A program made the position numbers and the translations under genes. A DNA stretch of 64,000 bases from Faecalicatena faecalis (GTDB lineage: Bacteria > Bacillota > Clostridia > Lachnospirales > Lachnospiraceae). The first letter of the stretch is position 1, and each line of letters opens with the position of its first letter. Location of the stretch: assembly GCF_012524165.2 (NCBI RefSeq), contig NZ_JABACJ020000001.1:525861-589860 (forward strand). The letters run 5' to 3'. The notes under the pieces are model-generated. The model did not search any database, had not been told where the DNA came from, and saw only the letters and a list, made by a program, of their open reading frames with translations. This document shows, piece after piece, positions 52,435 to 61,431 of the stretch.

Positions 52435-53490
52435 ATGACGAAAATAGTTTTTGTCTCAGAAGGATTCATCACGCTGAAGGATTTAAAGGAACGGAAGATT
52501 CCTCAAATGTTTGATGAATTTAAAGAATATGGAGTAGAGTTTGCTTATACGGAAGATACAGGTGCTAAAGATACGGTTGGAGGAAATCTGCGGGAAGCCA
52601 ATTTAAGACTTGAGAAGGAGGGACCGAACTGGGTAGTACATAGCCCAGAGTTCTTACAGTCGATTGCAGATGCGGATATCATTATCATGCATTATTCAGG
52701 GGCCAGCAGGGCGTTTTTTGAAGCGGCACATCAGTTAAAATTACTTTTGGTCATGCGAAGCGGAGTTGAGAATGTGGATATGGAGGCCGCAGAAGAGCAC
52801 GGGGTCACGGTCTGTGCATCACCTGGGCGGGCAGCAGAGCCTGTTGCGGACTTTGCAGTTACTTTGATGCTGGCATTAATGCGTACACTGCCTGTGAATA
52901 ATATGGGCGGCAGCGGAAAGTGGAAAGATTCTGTGATGGGAACCGAGGGAATGATGAAGAATGCTACGGTAGGACTGCTCGGTTTTGGTGCAATCGCGCA
53001 GAAGGTAGCAGTAAGACTGAAAGGGTTCGGATGTCATATAATATCCTATGATCCATGGGCTAAGAAAGAGGCAGCAGAAGAGTTGGAAGTCGAGCTGGTG
53101 GATACAATTGAAGAATTATTCCAGAGGTCTGATTTTCTTTCTGTACATGCAAGGCTGACAAATGAGAACCATGGATTGATTAATAGGGAACTGCTCAGTC
53201 AGATGAAGCCGACTGCCTATTTGGTCAATACGGCAAGGGCTGGACTGATTAATGAAAAGGATTTGATCAATGCATTGGAAAATCATGTGATTGCAGGTGC
53301 CGGAATCGATGTCTTTTCTTTGGAACCGCTTCCAGAAGGGCATCCGTTCCTTACTTTGGACAATGTCATTGCAACTCCTCATGTAGCAGGGAATGGCGGC
53401 GATTTTATTCTTCGTTCGATTGAGAGTCCGATCAATGAAATCCGTCACTATTTCAAAGGAGAACCATATTCATTTAGGATGAACCGATAA
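52435..53490 (+). CDS. NAD-dependent D-2-hydroxyacid dehydrogenase
   Basis: The 351-residue protein has the dehydrogenase layout with a central Rossmann fold at LLGFGAIAQKVAVRLKGFG (about 180-198). The third Gly of the usual GxGxxG is Ala here. The catalytic Arg is in VNTARAGLIN, the Glu in IDVFSLEPLP and the His in ATPHVAGN. It probably oxidises or reduces a 2-hydroxyacid made from the sugar. AAAGGAGAG precedes the start at 52435, and the kinase gene follows after 1 base. Confidence 0.9.
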   Translation: MTKIVFVSEGFITLKDLKERKIPQMFDEFKEYGVEFAYTEDTGAKDTVGGNLREANLRLEKEGPNWVVHSPEFLQSIADADIIIMHYSGASRAFFEAAHQLKLLLVMRSGVENVDMEAAEEHGVTVCASPGRAAEPVADFAVTLMLALMRTLPVNNMGGSGKWKDSVMGTEGMMKNATVGLLGFGAIAQKVAVRLKGFGCHIISYDPWAKKEAAEELEVELVDTIEELFQRSDFLSVHARLTNENHGLINRELLSQMKPTAYLVNTARAGLINEKDLINALENHVIAGAGIDVFSLEPLPEGHPFLTLDNVIATPHVAGNGGDFILRSIESPINEIRHYFKGEPYSFRMNR

Positions 53491-53491
53491 G

Positions 53492-54970
53492 ATGGAAAAA
53501 AAGTATTTTTTGTCAATAGACAGAGGTCAGAGTGCGATTAAAGCAGCATTTTTAAATTTAAATGCGGATATATGTTATATGGAGTCTGTTGAATGCCAGC
53601 CGATTCAGAGCCCAAATCCCGGTTGGGCACAGCAGGATATGCAGCTCATATGGGAACAGACTGTGTATGTCATACGACAACTGTTAGAACACAGCGGTGT
53701 AAAGCCGGAGGAGGTTGCAGCAATCTCATTCTCTGGGCAGGGGGGAGGTAATTTTCTCATATCTGCGGATGGGCAGCCTGTGTATCCGGGAGTGTTGTCG
53801 ATGGACAGGCGTCACGAGGAAGTTGACTTCGAAGACAAGAAACAGACGGAGATTCCAAGGACCATCGCTTTTATGGTCTGGTTGAAAGAAAAATGTCCAG
53901 AGGTATACCACAAAACAAGGTGGATTCTAGGAAGTAAAGACTGGATTCGCTACTGCCTGACGGGCAATGCTCATGCAGATAGATCGGATGCCCCAGCTCC
54001 GGTGGAGGAGTCAACAGGAGAGTATCAAAAGGATTCTATGGTAAGAGCAGGGATTCCTGAATGTGCAGATAAGCTTCCACCTTTGAAATATGCAAGTGAA
54101 ATATGCGGCAGAGTGACTCGAAGGGCAGCTAAAGAGACTGGATTACTGGAGGGGACTTACGTTGTCGCGGGAGCTCATGATATGATTGCATGCTCTATAG
54201 GGTGCGGTGGACGCAGACAGGGGCATTTGACGATCATTATGGGAACAATGGGAATCAACATTGCTGTATTGGATAAAAATACAGGACTCAATAAATATAG
54301 ATCGGGAGAATGCTTTGAATTTGGCGGCGTGTCAGAAGGATTAAAGATGGTGACTACATCCATCGGCAGCGGCTGCTATACGGTAAATTGGATGCTGGAG
54401 CTACTTTTTGAGAAGGAGCTGGAGGAGGCAGAGAAAAGAAAAATCAATATCTTCACGCTGCTAGAAGAAAGACTGCTCGAACGAGAGCCGTCCAGCCTGA
54501 TCTTCCAACCGTATTTACTTGGAACTTTTTATAATGGAAAAGCAAAGGCGGGAATATTGGGCATCTCTGATCAGACAACAAGGGAAGATATCCTCCTGGC
54601 GCTGTTCGAAGGTGTGTGCGTATCTATGTGTATGGAGATTGAAAGGCTGGAGGAAATTGCACAGAGCACATTTGACGACATCTGGCTGACCGGAGGTGGG
54701 AGCAAAAGCCGAATTTGGGGACAGATGTATGCGGATATTCTAAGACGTCCGGTAAAAATAGGAAAAACAGGGGAGGCTGGGTGTCGGGGGGCGGCAGTCT
54801 GCGCCGGAATTGCAACAGGTCATTTTGATCTTGAAGAAAATTTTCCGGTTCCCGAGGTAGAGAAAATTTATTATCCCCGTGAGGAGATTGTAAAAACATA
54901 TAAAAAACAGCTCCAGATTTATAAACAGGCGTATCGACATTCTGCTGACCTGTGGGAAGAGCAGAAGTGA
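53492..54970 (+). CDS. FGGY-family carbohydrate kinase
   Basis: The 492-residue kinase has the FGGY two-domain layout. The N-terminal phosphate motif reads DRGQSAIKA, where most members have D-x-GT-S/T. The ISFSGQGGG and SMDRRHEE stretches line the sugar site, and TGGGSKSRIWGQMYADIL near the C terminus is the ATP-binding signature. It phosphorylates a ketose or polyol before cleavage by the aldolase encoded next. The exact sugar is not known. Confidence 0.93.
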   Translation: MEKKYFLSIDRGQSAIKAAFLNLNADICYMESVECQPIQSPNPGWAQQDMQLIWEQTVYVIRQLLEHSGVKPEEVAAISFSGQGGGNFLISADGQPVYPGVLSMDRRHEEVDFEDKKQTEIPRTIAFMVWLKEKCPEVYHKTRWILGSKDWIRYCLTGNAHADRSDAPAPVEESTGEYQKDSMVRAGIPECADKLPPLKYASEICGRVTRRAAKETGLLEGTYVVAGAHDMIACSIGCGGRRQGHLTIIMGTMGINIAVLDKNTGLNKYRSGECFEFGGVSEGLKMVTTSIGSGCYTVNWMLELLFEKELEEAEKRKINIFTLLEERLLEREPSSLIFQPYLLGTFYNGKAKAGILGISDQTTREDILLALFEGVCVSMCMEIERLEEIAQSTFDDIWLTGGGSKSRIWGQMYADILRRPVKIGKTGEAGCRGAAVCAGIATGHFDLEENFPVPEVEKIYYPREEIVKTYKKQLQIYKQAYRHSADLWEEQK

Positions 54971-55047
54971 TGCAAAGAGAACAATGAACAGGAAAGAGCG
55001 GATTTGGAAGATCCGCCAGACAAAATTATTATTCAGGAGGTATCATT

Positions 55048-55950
55048 ATGTTAGTATCTATGAAAGAAATTCTTGACAGGGCAAGTGCTGAAAATTATGC
55101 GGTAGCGGCTCCGGTATGCCAGACAGAGTTTAATGCCCGTGTGGCAATAAAATGTGCGGAGGAAATGAATGCACCGATCATTCTTTTGATTCCGCTGATT
55201 TTTGATTACGATGTGGATCTGTTCGGCAGATATTTAAAAGAGCTGGCAGAGGCGGCAAGTGTTCCGGTAGCTGTGAATCACGACCATGGTTCTGACTTTG
55301 AATCGGCAGTGGCCTGTATACGGGCAGGTTTTTCTTCCATCATGGTAGACCGGTCAGAACTTCCGTTTGAGGAAAATGCAGCTCAGGTCAGGGAACTGGT
55401 AAAGGTGGCACATGCCGTGGGAGTTTCTGTGGAAGCAGAGCTAGGGCATGTTGGAAATGCAGGTTCTTATGATGTGGACCGGGATGCTGCACTGACAGAA
55501 CCAGAACTGGCAAAAAGATTTATTGAGGAAACTGGAATTGACTGTCTTGCGGTGGCGATTGGAACGGCTCATGGGGCTTATAACAAAGGCCAGGTTCCAT
55601 ATTTGGATTATGAGCGGCTCGCGGAGATTAAAAAAGTGACAAATAATTTCCCATTAGTGCTCCATGGCGGTTCCGGCACAGGGGATGAGGCTCTTGGAAA
55701 AGTAGCCAAAATGGGAATTAACAAGGTGAATATTGGCTGTGAATTGTTCCAGTCGGCAATCGAAGCAATAAAAGGTGCAGATACAGAAGGAAGCGGAGCT
55801 TATGGTTTTGCGAACATCATAGAAGAGGGCTATGGTTCCCGTGTAAAACATTTTATCCGTGTCTTGGATTCGCAGGACCGTGCATGGAAGCCGGAAGATA
55901 GATCAGGAAAAAGAGAAAAAGTGGAAATCACAAAAGATACCATTTTATAA
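55048..55950 (+). CDS. Class II (zinc) ketose-bisphosphate aldolase
   Basis: The 300-residue aldolase has NHDHGSDFE, with the catalytic Asp and zinc-ligand His, ELGHVGNAG with another ligand, and VLHGGSGTGDEAL for phosphate binding. It cleaves the ketose phosphate made by the kinase to dihydroxyacetone phosphate and an aldehyde. CAGGAGGTATCATT precedes the ATG. Fructose bisphosphate is possible, but context favours a rarer ketose phosphate. Confidence 0.93.
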   Translation: MLVSMKEILDRASAENYAVAAPVCQTEFNARVAIKCAEEMNAPIILLIPLIFDYDVDLFGRYLKELAEAASVPVAVNHDHGSDFESAVACIRAGFSSIMVDRSELPFEENAAQVRELVKVAHAVGVSVEAELGHVGNAGSYDVDRDAALTEPELAKRFIEETGIDCLAVAIGTAHGAYNKGQVPYLDYERLAEIKKVTNNFPLVLHGGSGTGDEALGKVAKMGINKVNIGCELFQSAIEAIKGADTEGSGAYGFANIIEEGYGSRVKHFIRVLDSQDRAWKPEDRSGKREKVEITKDTIL

Positions 55951-55970
55951 TAGAAGGGAGATCTAGTCGC

Positions 55971-57032
55971 ATGAAAGGTCTAGTGTTATATGAACGTGGA
56001 AAAACAGAATTTCGTGAAGTACCAAGGCCGGTCTGCGGGGACAGAGATATCATCATAAAAGTAGAATCAGCAGCAATCTGCGGAGGTGATGTACACTTTT
56101 ATAATGGCTCGCTGGACCTCGGGAATTATCCGATTGTATTAGGGCATGAATTCGCAGGTATCATCTCTGAGATGGGTCCGAATGCGGATAAGCATTGGAA
56201 AGTAGGAGACCGGGTGGTTTCTGAAAATACGGCTTCTGTATGTGGAAGATGTCCATCCTGTGAAAAAGGAAATTTTGTCAACTGCCCTCAAAGAAGGACT
56301 ATGGGATGTGATTCTGATGGAGCATTTACAGAATATGTAAAGGTATCGGGCGACCTTATGGCGGTATATCCAAATTGTTTGTTCCATCTGCCGGATGAGA
56401 TACCGATGGAGATCGCGCCACTTTTAGAACCGGCAGCAAATGCATATATGGCGGTTGTTCAGGAAGGCCAGCTCATGCCGGGAGAAAATGTAGTGGTATT
56501 TGGTGCAGGAGCATTGGGACTGTTCAGTGTACAGATGGCAAAAATAGCCGGGGCTGCCAATATCATACTGGTAGGAATGCCGTCTGATCAGAGTTCCAGA
56601 CTGCCCTGTGGACTGAAGGTAGGGGCGACTCATACACTAATCAACCAAAATCAGGATGAATTACAAGAAGAAATCAATCGAATCTGCGGAACAAGCGGTG
56701 TATCCTTAGTGGTTGATGCGGCAGGGGCACCGAGCGTGCTAAAGCAGGCAGTTGGAATTGCGCGCAATGACGCTAATATTGTAAGAATTGGGATGAATGA
56801 CCAGCCTTATGGATATGGTCTGAATGAAGTGAATGTAAAGTCCTTGAACATCATAGGGCACATGGGATATAATACTACATCATGGAGATGTGTGATAAAT
56901 CTTGCAAAAGCAGGAAAACTAGATTTAAGGACAATGGTCAGTCATCGGCTGCCGTTAAGCCGGATCAAAGAAGGGTTTGAAATGCTTAAGGAACAGACCG
57001 CAATCAAGATCATTCTGGACCCTGGAAAATAA
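55971..57032 (+). CDS. Zinc-dependent alcohol/polyol dehydrogenase (sorbitol dehydrogenase type)
   Basis: The 353-residue medium-chain dehydrogenase has the catalytic zinc ligands in AICGGDVH and GHEFAG. The structural zinc Cys set lies in CGRCPSCEKGNFVNC (about 89-103), and the NAD-binding GAGALGLFSVQMA is near 174. It would oxidise a polyol to the ketose used by the kinase. Confidence 0.93.
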   Translation: MKGLVLYERGKTEFREVPRPVCGDRDIIIKVESAAICGGDVHFYNGSLDLGNYPIVLGHEFAGIISEMGPNADKHWKVGDRVVSENTASVCGRCPSCEKGNFVNCPQRRTMGCDSDGAFTEYVKVSGDLMAVYPNCLFHLPDEIPMEIAPLLEPAANAYMAVVQEGQLMPGENVVVFGAGALGLFSVQMAKIAGAANIILVGMPSDQSSRLPCGLKVGATHTLINQNQDELQEEINRICGTSGVSLVVDAAGAPSVLKQAVGIARNDANIVRIGMNDQPYGYGLNEVNVKSLNIIGHMGYNTTSWRCVINLAKAGKLDLRTMVSHRLPLSRIKEGFEMLKEQTAIKIILDPGK

Positions 57033-57189
57033 AGCTTATGTTCGTTGGCATCCTAGTCAGCAGCACAGTCGATTCATTTCTTAGATGGGAATGGAAAAAT
57101 GGATGAAATTACCAGGTAGAGATGATATAATACAACCAAGTGGTCAGTAAACAGAACGCTTATGAATAAAGACAATGAGGAGAGGAAAT

Positions 57190-58140
57190 TTGAAATCAGC
57201 AGTCGTCAGCAGTCTTGATACAAAGGTTAAGATTGCAAATATGTATTATAAAGAAAATATGTCGCAGCAGGAGATCGCAGAAGCACTGGACATGTCTAGA
57301 ACCACAGTTTCCCGGATCTTAAAGAACTGCTTGGATGAAGGGATTGTAAGTATACACATTAAGAATACCTCGACTTATCAGTATGAACTGGAATTACAGG
57401 TGAAAAAGAAGTATGGATTGAAGCATGTGTGTGTGGTAAGCAATCAGGATAAAAAGAATAAAGTAATACAGGAAATTGGGAATGCGACGGCGGATTATCT
57501 TAAAGAAATTATAGACCGTCCTGTTCGAATCGGTGTATCGATGGGAAGTACAGTTGCAGGAGTCATCTCTCAATTGAAGCCGATCGAGAATAATAATGTG
57601 GAGGTCTTCCAGCTCTCCGGTGATGTCAATCATCAGATGAGTAATTGTTCTTCATTCCTGACGATTGAAACTGCGCGGATTTTAAGGGGAGTTCCTCACG
57701 CGATGCATGTGCCGCTTTTGGTGCACACGAAGGTGCTGCGCGATCTTCTCTTGGAAGAACCTCTTAATAAGCAGCATTTTCAGGAAATCAGAAAACTGGA
57801 TATTGCCTTGGTCGGAATCGGTACTATGGATGCGATTCTGCCGGAGACGAGTGATACCTGGTATACGTACGAGAATGACAAAGCAAATCTATTGGAACAA
57901 AATGCGGTTGGAGATATCTGCGGTGTATGGCTTGATGAAGATGGAGCCTTATGTGAGACGGATATTCAGGATAGGACGATTGCCGTTTCATTGGATGTAC
58001 TGAAGCAGGTTCCATATGTCATAACAGTAGCATGCGGCAGGAATAAGAAACGAATTGCCAAAGCGGTATTGAAGGGTAGATACACAAATGTGCTGATGAT
58101 AGATGAAGCGTTAGCCTGTGCACTGCTTGAGGATGACTAG
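57190..58140 (+). CDS. SorC/DeoR-type sugar-responsive regulator
   Basis: The 316-residue protein has an N-terminal helix-turn-helix (MSQQEIAEALDMSRTTVSRIL) and a C-terminal sugar-phosphate-binding domain like those of SorC and DeoR(CggR) regulators (GVSMGSTVAGVI, LVGIGTMD). The TTG at 57190 follows AGGAG at 57178-57182; the in-frame ATG at 57175 has no clear site. A TATAAT at 57126-57131 may be its own promoter. It is the probable ligand of the GAACAAATGA sites. Confidence 0.88.
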   Translation: MKSAVVSSLDTKVKIANMYYKENMSQQEIAEALDMSRTTVSRILKNCLDEGIVSIHIKNTSTYQYELELQVKKKYGLKHVCVVSNQDKKNKVIQEIGNATADYLKEIIDRPVRIGVSMGSTVAGVISQLKPIENNNVEVFQLSGDVNHQMSNCSSFLTIETARILRGVPHAMHVPLLVHTKVLRDLLLEEPLNKQHFQEIRKLDIALVGIGTMDAILPETSDTWYTYENDKANLLEQNAVGDICGVWLDEDGALCETDIQDRTIAVSLDVLKQVPYVITVACGRNKKRIAKAVLKGRYTNVLMIDEALACALLEDD

Positions 58141-58211
58141 GATCCGGGGAAAGATGGAATCAGAGAATAGGCAGATAAATTCCAAGGGATTCATAAAAGA
58201 AAAAGATTGTC

Positions 58212-58254
58212 AAAGGAGCTATTGGTGGGATATATACCATGGCTCCTTTTTCGA
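58212..58254 (+). terminator. Intrinsic terminator after the sugar operon
   Basis: AAAGGAGC (58212-58219) pairs with GCTCCTTT (58242-58249), followed by TTTTT. Inner TTGGT/ACCAT bases extend the stem. Confidence 0.75.
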
Positions 58255-58277
58255 GTTTTTACGAAGTTAAAAGGTAA

Positions 58278-58427
58278 GATCCATTTTCATTCTACGATGA
58301 TAAATCTGGGGAATTGATTCGATATAATATCTTTATGGCAAAGATGTTGGCCAGACATGCTGAGGACGGAAAAAAGTATTTATATGATATATTGGCAATA
58401 AAAAAAGAAAACGAGAAGCCCGCTTGA
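58278..58427 (+). pseudogene. Possible gene remnant (49 open codons)
   Basis: A reading frame with no good start near its beginning runs 49 codons from just after TAA 58275 to TGA 58425-58427. The residues around MAKMLARHAEDGKKYLYDI look like a protein C terminus and not random sequence. An internal ATG at 58338 without a clear ribosome binding site would give about 30 residues. Nothing else is seen in the gap 58255-58547. Confidence 0.3.
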
Positions 58428-58547
58428 TACACGGTGAAAACCCATTTCCTTTTCCATTATTTTATTCCTATCAATTCGAAAAGTCAAGAAAAAATATTTG
58501 GTTATTTAAACAGATAATGATATTAAAATCATTGTTTGTCGATTTCG

Positions 58548-59471
58548 TTAATCAAACCATTTTTTAATATGAAAGATCCAGAGCTCCAGCGCTATGATCA
58601 GCAGGCTGACAAGAATCACTACTGCGTATCCATATGGTGAGGAAAGTTCCGGCATGTTGATAAAGTTCATACCGTACCACCCAGCAATCAGGGACAGCGG
58701 CATGAACAAGGTTGTCACGATAGTCAGTACCTTCATGATCTGGTTCTGGCGGACATCTACCTGGGATTGGTGCATCTCACGGAGCTGCATGGAATATTCC
58801 TTGAGCATCTGGATATCTGAATACAGTCTGTCAGCCCGGTCTGTATATAGGCCGAAGAGAGGTGCAGTCTTATGTTTTGCTTTACCTGCTGGTGCTTCCT
58901 GGAGGGATTCTCCCATATCAGTCAATTGCTCGTAATAAGCGCCGAGCACGGCCAGCTCCTTACGAATATGGAGGATTGCCCTGTCAAATCCTTCGTCTTG
59001 GTTGTCTAAGAGCTGTTCTTCCAGCTTGGTCAAATTTTCTTCGAAATGTTGTAAGAAGAAAACATCGTCTTTGATCAAATATTCCATAAAGTCGAATAGA
59101 AAATGAAGCGGTGAAGAGGTTCCTTGGAGGGGAATCTCTTCTAATTGTGAAAGAATATTTGAGACAAAGTCTTGGTTGTCGATAAATACAAGGGAAGAAT
59201 CTGTCAGGTAAAAACAGAAGCAGATTCTGCCAATGTTTGGGGCCTCTTTCCGGGGAATTGCAAATGTTCCCATTACACAGTCGCCCAGGATATCCGCTTT
59301 ACAGTGATGAATATTGGTGAGATTCCTCTGCATGATCGGGAACTGGGGACTATCTTGGAACTGCTGTATATATTCTTCGGAGGTACGTACTTTTATGCAG
59401 ATATCCTGCCCCTGGGGCGGTGTATCGCCTGTGAGGCGGGTTAGTTTTGGGGTAAGGATGTAATCAATCAT
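58548..59471 (-). CDS. corA: CorA-type divalent metal transporter
   Basis: The 307-residue protein has a long cytoplasmic helical domain, two C-terminal transmembrane helices, and the GMN motif in YGMNFINMPEL at the pore mouth. It imports Mg2+ or related ions. The start at 59471 follows AAGGAG; in-frame ATGs upstream at 59492 and 59510 are rejected. It is divergent from the MutS-like gene. Confidence 0.93.
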   Translation of the reverse strand: MIDYILTPKLTRLTGDTPPQGQDICIKVRTSEEYIQQFQDSPQFPIMQRNLTNIHHCKADILGDCVMGTFAIPRKEAPNIGRICFCFYLTDSSLVFIDNQDFVSNILSQLEEIPLQGTSSPLHFLFDFMEYLIKDDVFFLQHFEENLTKLEEQLLDNQDEGFDRAILHIRKELAVLGAYYEQLTDMGESLQEAPAGKAKHKTAPLFGLYTDRADRLYSDIQMLKEYSMQLREMHQSQVDVRQNQIMKVLTIVTTLFMPLSLIAGWYGMNFINMPELSSPYGYAVVILVSLLIIALELWIFHIKKWFD

Positions 59472-59600
59472 AAAATGGCAGCTCCTTTTCATTTTTTTAC
59501 ATTGTAACACCTGGCAGGTGGGAAGTCCATAGGTCTACTTTTGATTCAAAAATACAATATAATTGACTGAAACAAACTTTAATTGATGGAAAAAAATGTA

Positions 59601-59629
59601 TTGACAGTGGTCTTCATTAAGAGTAATAT
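59601..59629 (+). promoter_or_regulatory. Promoter of the MutS-like gene inside an inverted repeat
   Basis: TTGACA (59601-59606), a 17-bp spacer and TAATAT (59624-59629) form a strong promoter. Its -10 element lies in the left arm of the inverted repeat at 59612-59667. Confidence 0.7.
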
Positions 59630-59667
59630 TGTATTAGTTCAATAATACAATATTACTCTTAATGAAG
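59612..59667. promoter_or_regulatory. 24-bp perfect inverted repeat over the promoter and ribosome binding site
   Basis: Arms 59612-59635 and 59644-59667 are perfectly complementary around an 8-base loop. The right arm reaches into the GAAGGAGG that serves the start codon at 59678. The decamer AATACAATAT from the right arm is also present at 59551-59560. This could be a two-site operator for a repressor, or an RNA hairpin that masks translation. Confidence 0.7.
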
Positions 59668-59677
59668 GAGGATCGAT

Positions 59678-61351
59678 ATGAATGAAATAAAATTTGTTGT
59701 AGGGATAGTAATTATATTTGTTCTGTTTTTCATCCTTCTGTCTTATTTAGACAAGTTGAGAAGGCTCCGTAAGATAAGAAAAAGGTTAGAGTACAATTAC
59801 GGTCGCTGGAGAGAGGTGGAATATTCTGATGAGGTCCTGTCTGTAATTGGAGCATATACTCAGACAAAAGAGAAGATGATCGATGAGATCACCTGGAATG
59901 ACCTGGATATGGATTCCCTTTTCTTATCGATCAATCATACATGGTCTTTTGCAGGAGAAGATTATCTATATCATCTGCTGCATATTCCACATATGGATCA
60001 GGAGGAGTGGAAGGTACAGGAAGAACTGATTGAATATTATCAGGAGCATGAAAAGGAGCGAACAGAGATGCAGCTCGAATTTGCCAGGATAGGAAAGAAT
60101 CATGCATCGTCTGTTTATACCTATATTATGGACAGTATCAGTCTGAATACAAAGGTTCCTGCGATTCATTATTTGGCTTTTTTTGGCCTTATACTTTCTA
60201 TCATATGTACGATTATTGAACCTGAAAAAGGATTTGGCATGTTTATTACTGTGATGGGGGCGAATATCGGGACTTATTTTTATAAACGAAAAGCATTGGA
60301 AAGTTCGATGCAGGCGCTTCAATATTTTAAAAGACTGGTAGAAGGCGCGAGACGAATTACAAAGAAGAGGCTCATTACCAATTCGGAATATCATGACAGG
60401 GTGGAAAGGGATTATAAAAAGCTGAAACGGCTTTTGGGAGCGAGCGGCTATTTCGGACCGGCCAATTGGGACAGTCCTTCATTGACAGAGATGCTTTTGG
60501 ATTATATCCGTCTGGTCACTCATTTAGACTGTATCTTCTTCTATCAATGTATGAAAAGAATGGGACAGAATATTGATGTGGTGGAGGAACTGTTCACGGC
60601 AATGGGCTTTTTGGAAAGTATGATTGCGGTAGGCTCTTTAAGAGAAGCGCTTCCATATTGGTGCCGTCCTGAGTTTACAAAGGAAAAGGAACTTTATTTA
60701 AAGGATGCTTATCATCCCAGTCTGGAAGAACCGGTTCCGAATTCTATCAGGGCAATGAATGGGGTTCTGATTACAGGTTCCAACGCCTCTGGTAAATCCA
60801 CATTTTTGAAGACTGTTGCATTGAATGCAATCCTGGCCCAGAGCCTTCACACTTGTGCGGCGCAAGAATACCGCGGGGCATGGTTCCACATTTTCTCTTC
60901 TATGGCCTTAAAGGATAACTTGTACAAAGGGGAGAGCTATTACATTGCGGAAATTAAGGCCTTAAAGCGTGTGATGGAGCCGGTGGAAGAAGCGGAGATT
61001 CTTTGTTTTGTGGATGAGGTGCTTCGTGGAACGAATACGGTAGAACGTATTGCAGCTTCCACACAGGTATTAAAAGAGTTTCGAAAGAAAGGAATTTTGT
61101 GCTTTGCGGCAACACACGATATCGAATTAACGTATTTGTTGGAAGGGGAATATGAGAATTATCATTTCCAGGAACAGGTCTTGGATGGTGAAATCGTATT
61201 TGATTATCTGCTCTATGAGGGCAGGTCCACTTCACGCAATGCGATACAGCTCCTTGAAATTCTTGGATATGATAAGGAGATCATTGATGGGGCAAAAGCA
61301 ATGGTGGAAGGGTTCATGACGACTGGAAAGTGGAGCAATGAGCTTAAGTAA
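59678..61351 (+). CDS. Membrane-anchored MutS-family ATPase
   Basis: The 557-residue protein starts with a transmembrane helix (about 5-23); two more lie at about 164-180 and 188-205. The C-terminal ATPase has the MutS Walker A GSNASGKSTFLK (near 367) and the Walker B CFVDEVLRGTNT (near 440). It lacks the mismatch-binding domain. Membrane-bound MutS-like proteins occur in Firmicutes; their function is unknown. It is under the control of a large inverted repeat and has a strong shared terminator. Confidence 0.85.
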   Translation: MNEIKFVVGIVIIFVLFFILLSYLDKLRRLRKIRKRLEYNYGRWREVEYSDEVLSVIGAYTQTKEKMIDEITWNDLDMDSLFLSINHTWSFAGEDYLYHLLHIPHMDQEEWKVQEELIEYYQEHEKERTEMQLEFARIGKNHASSVYTYIMDSISLNTKVPAIHYLAFFGLILSIICTIIEPEKGFGMFITVMGANIGTYFYKRKALESSMQALQYFKRLVEGARRITKKRLITNSEYHDRVERDYKKLKRLLGASGYFGPANWDSPSLTEMLLDYIRLVTHLDCIFFYQCMKRMGQNIDVVEELFTAMGFLESMIAVGSLREALPYWCRPEFTKEKELYLKDAYHPSLEEPVPNSIRAMNGVLITGSNASGKSTFLKTVALNAILAQSLHTCAAQEYRGAWFHIFSSMALKDNLYKGESYYIAEIKALKRVMEPVEEAEILCFVDEVLRGTNTVERIAASTQVLKEFRKKGILCFAATHDIELTYLLEGEYENYHFQEQVLDGEIVFDYLLYEGRSTSRNAIQLLEILGYDKEIIDGAKAMVEGFMTTGKWSNELK

Positions 61352-61405
61352 AATAAAGTGTGCGGACAGAAGGAGTAGTCCTTTCTGGTCCGCACATTTT
61401 ATTTT
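61350..61405. terminator. Long bidirectional terminator
   Basis: The arms 61350-61367 and 61388-61405 pair with one mismatch over 18 bases, and inner AGAAGGA/TCCTTTCT bases extend the stem. A-rich and T-rich ends serve the convergent MutS-like and radical SAM genes. Confidence 0.85.
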
Positions 61406-61431
61406 GCGTTATAAACCGGATGATTGTTCTT

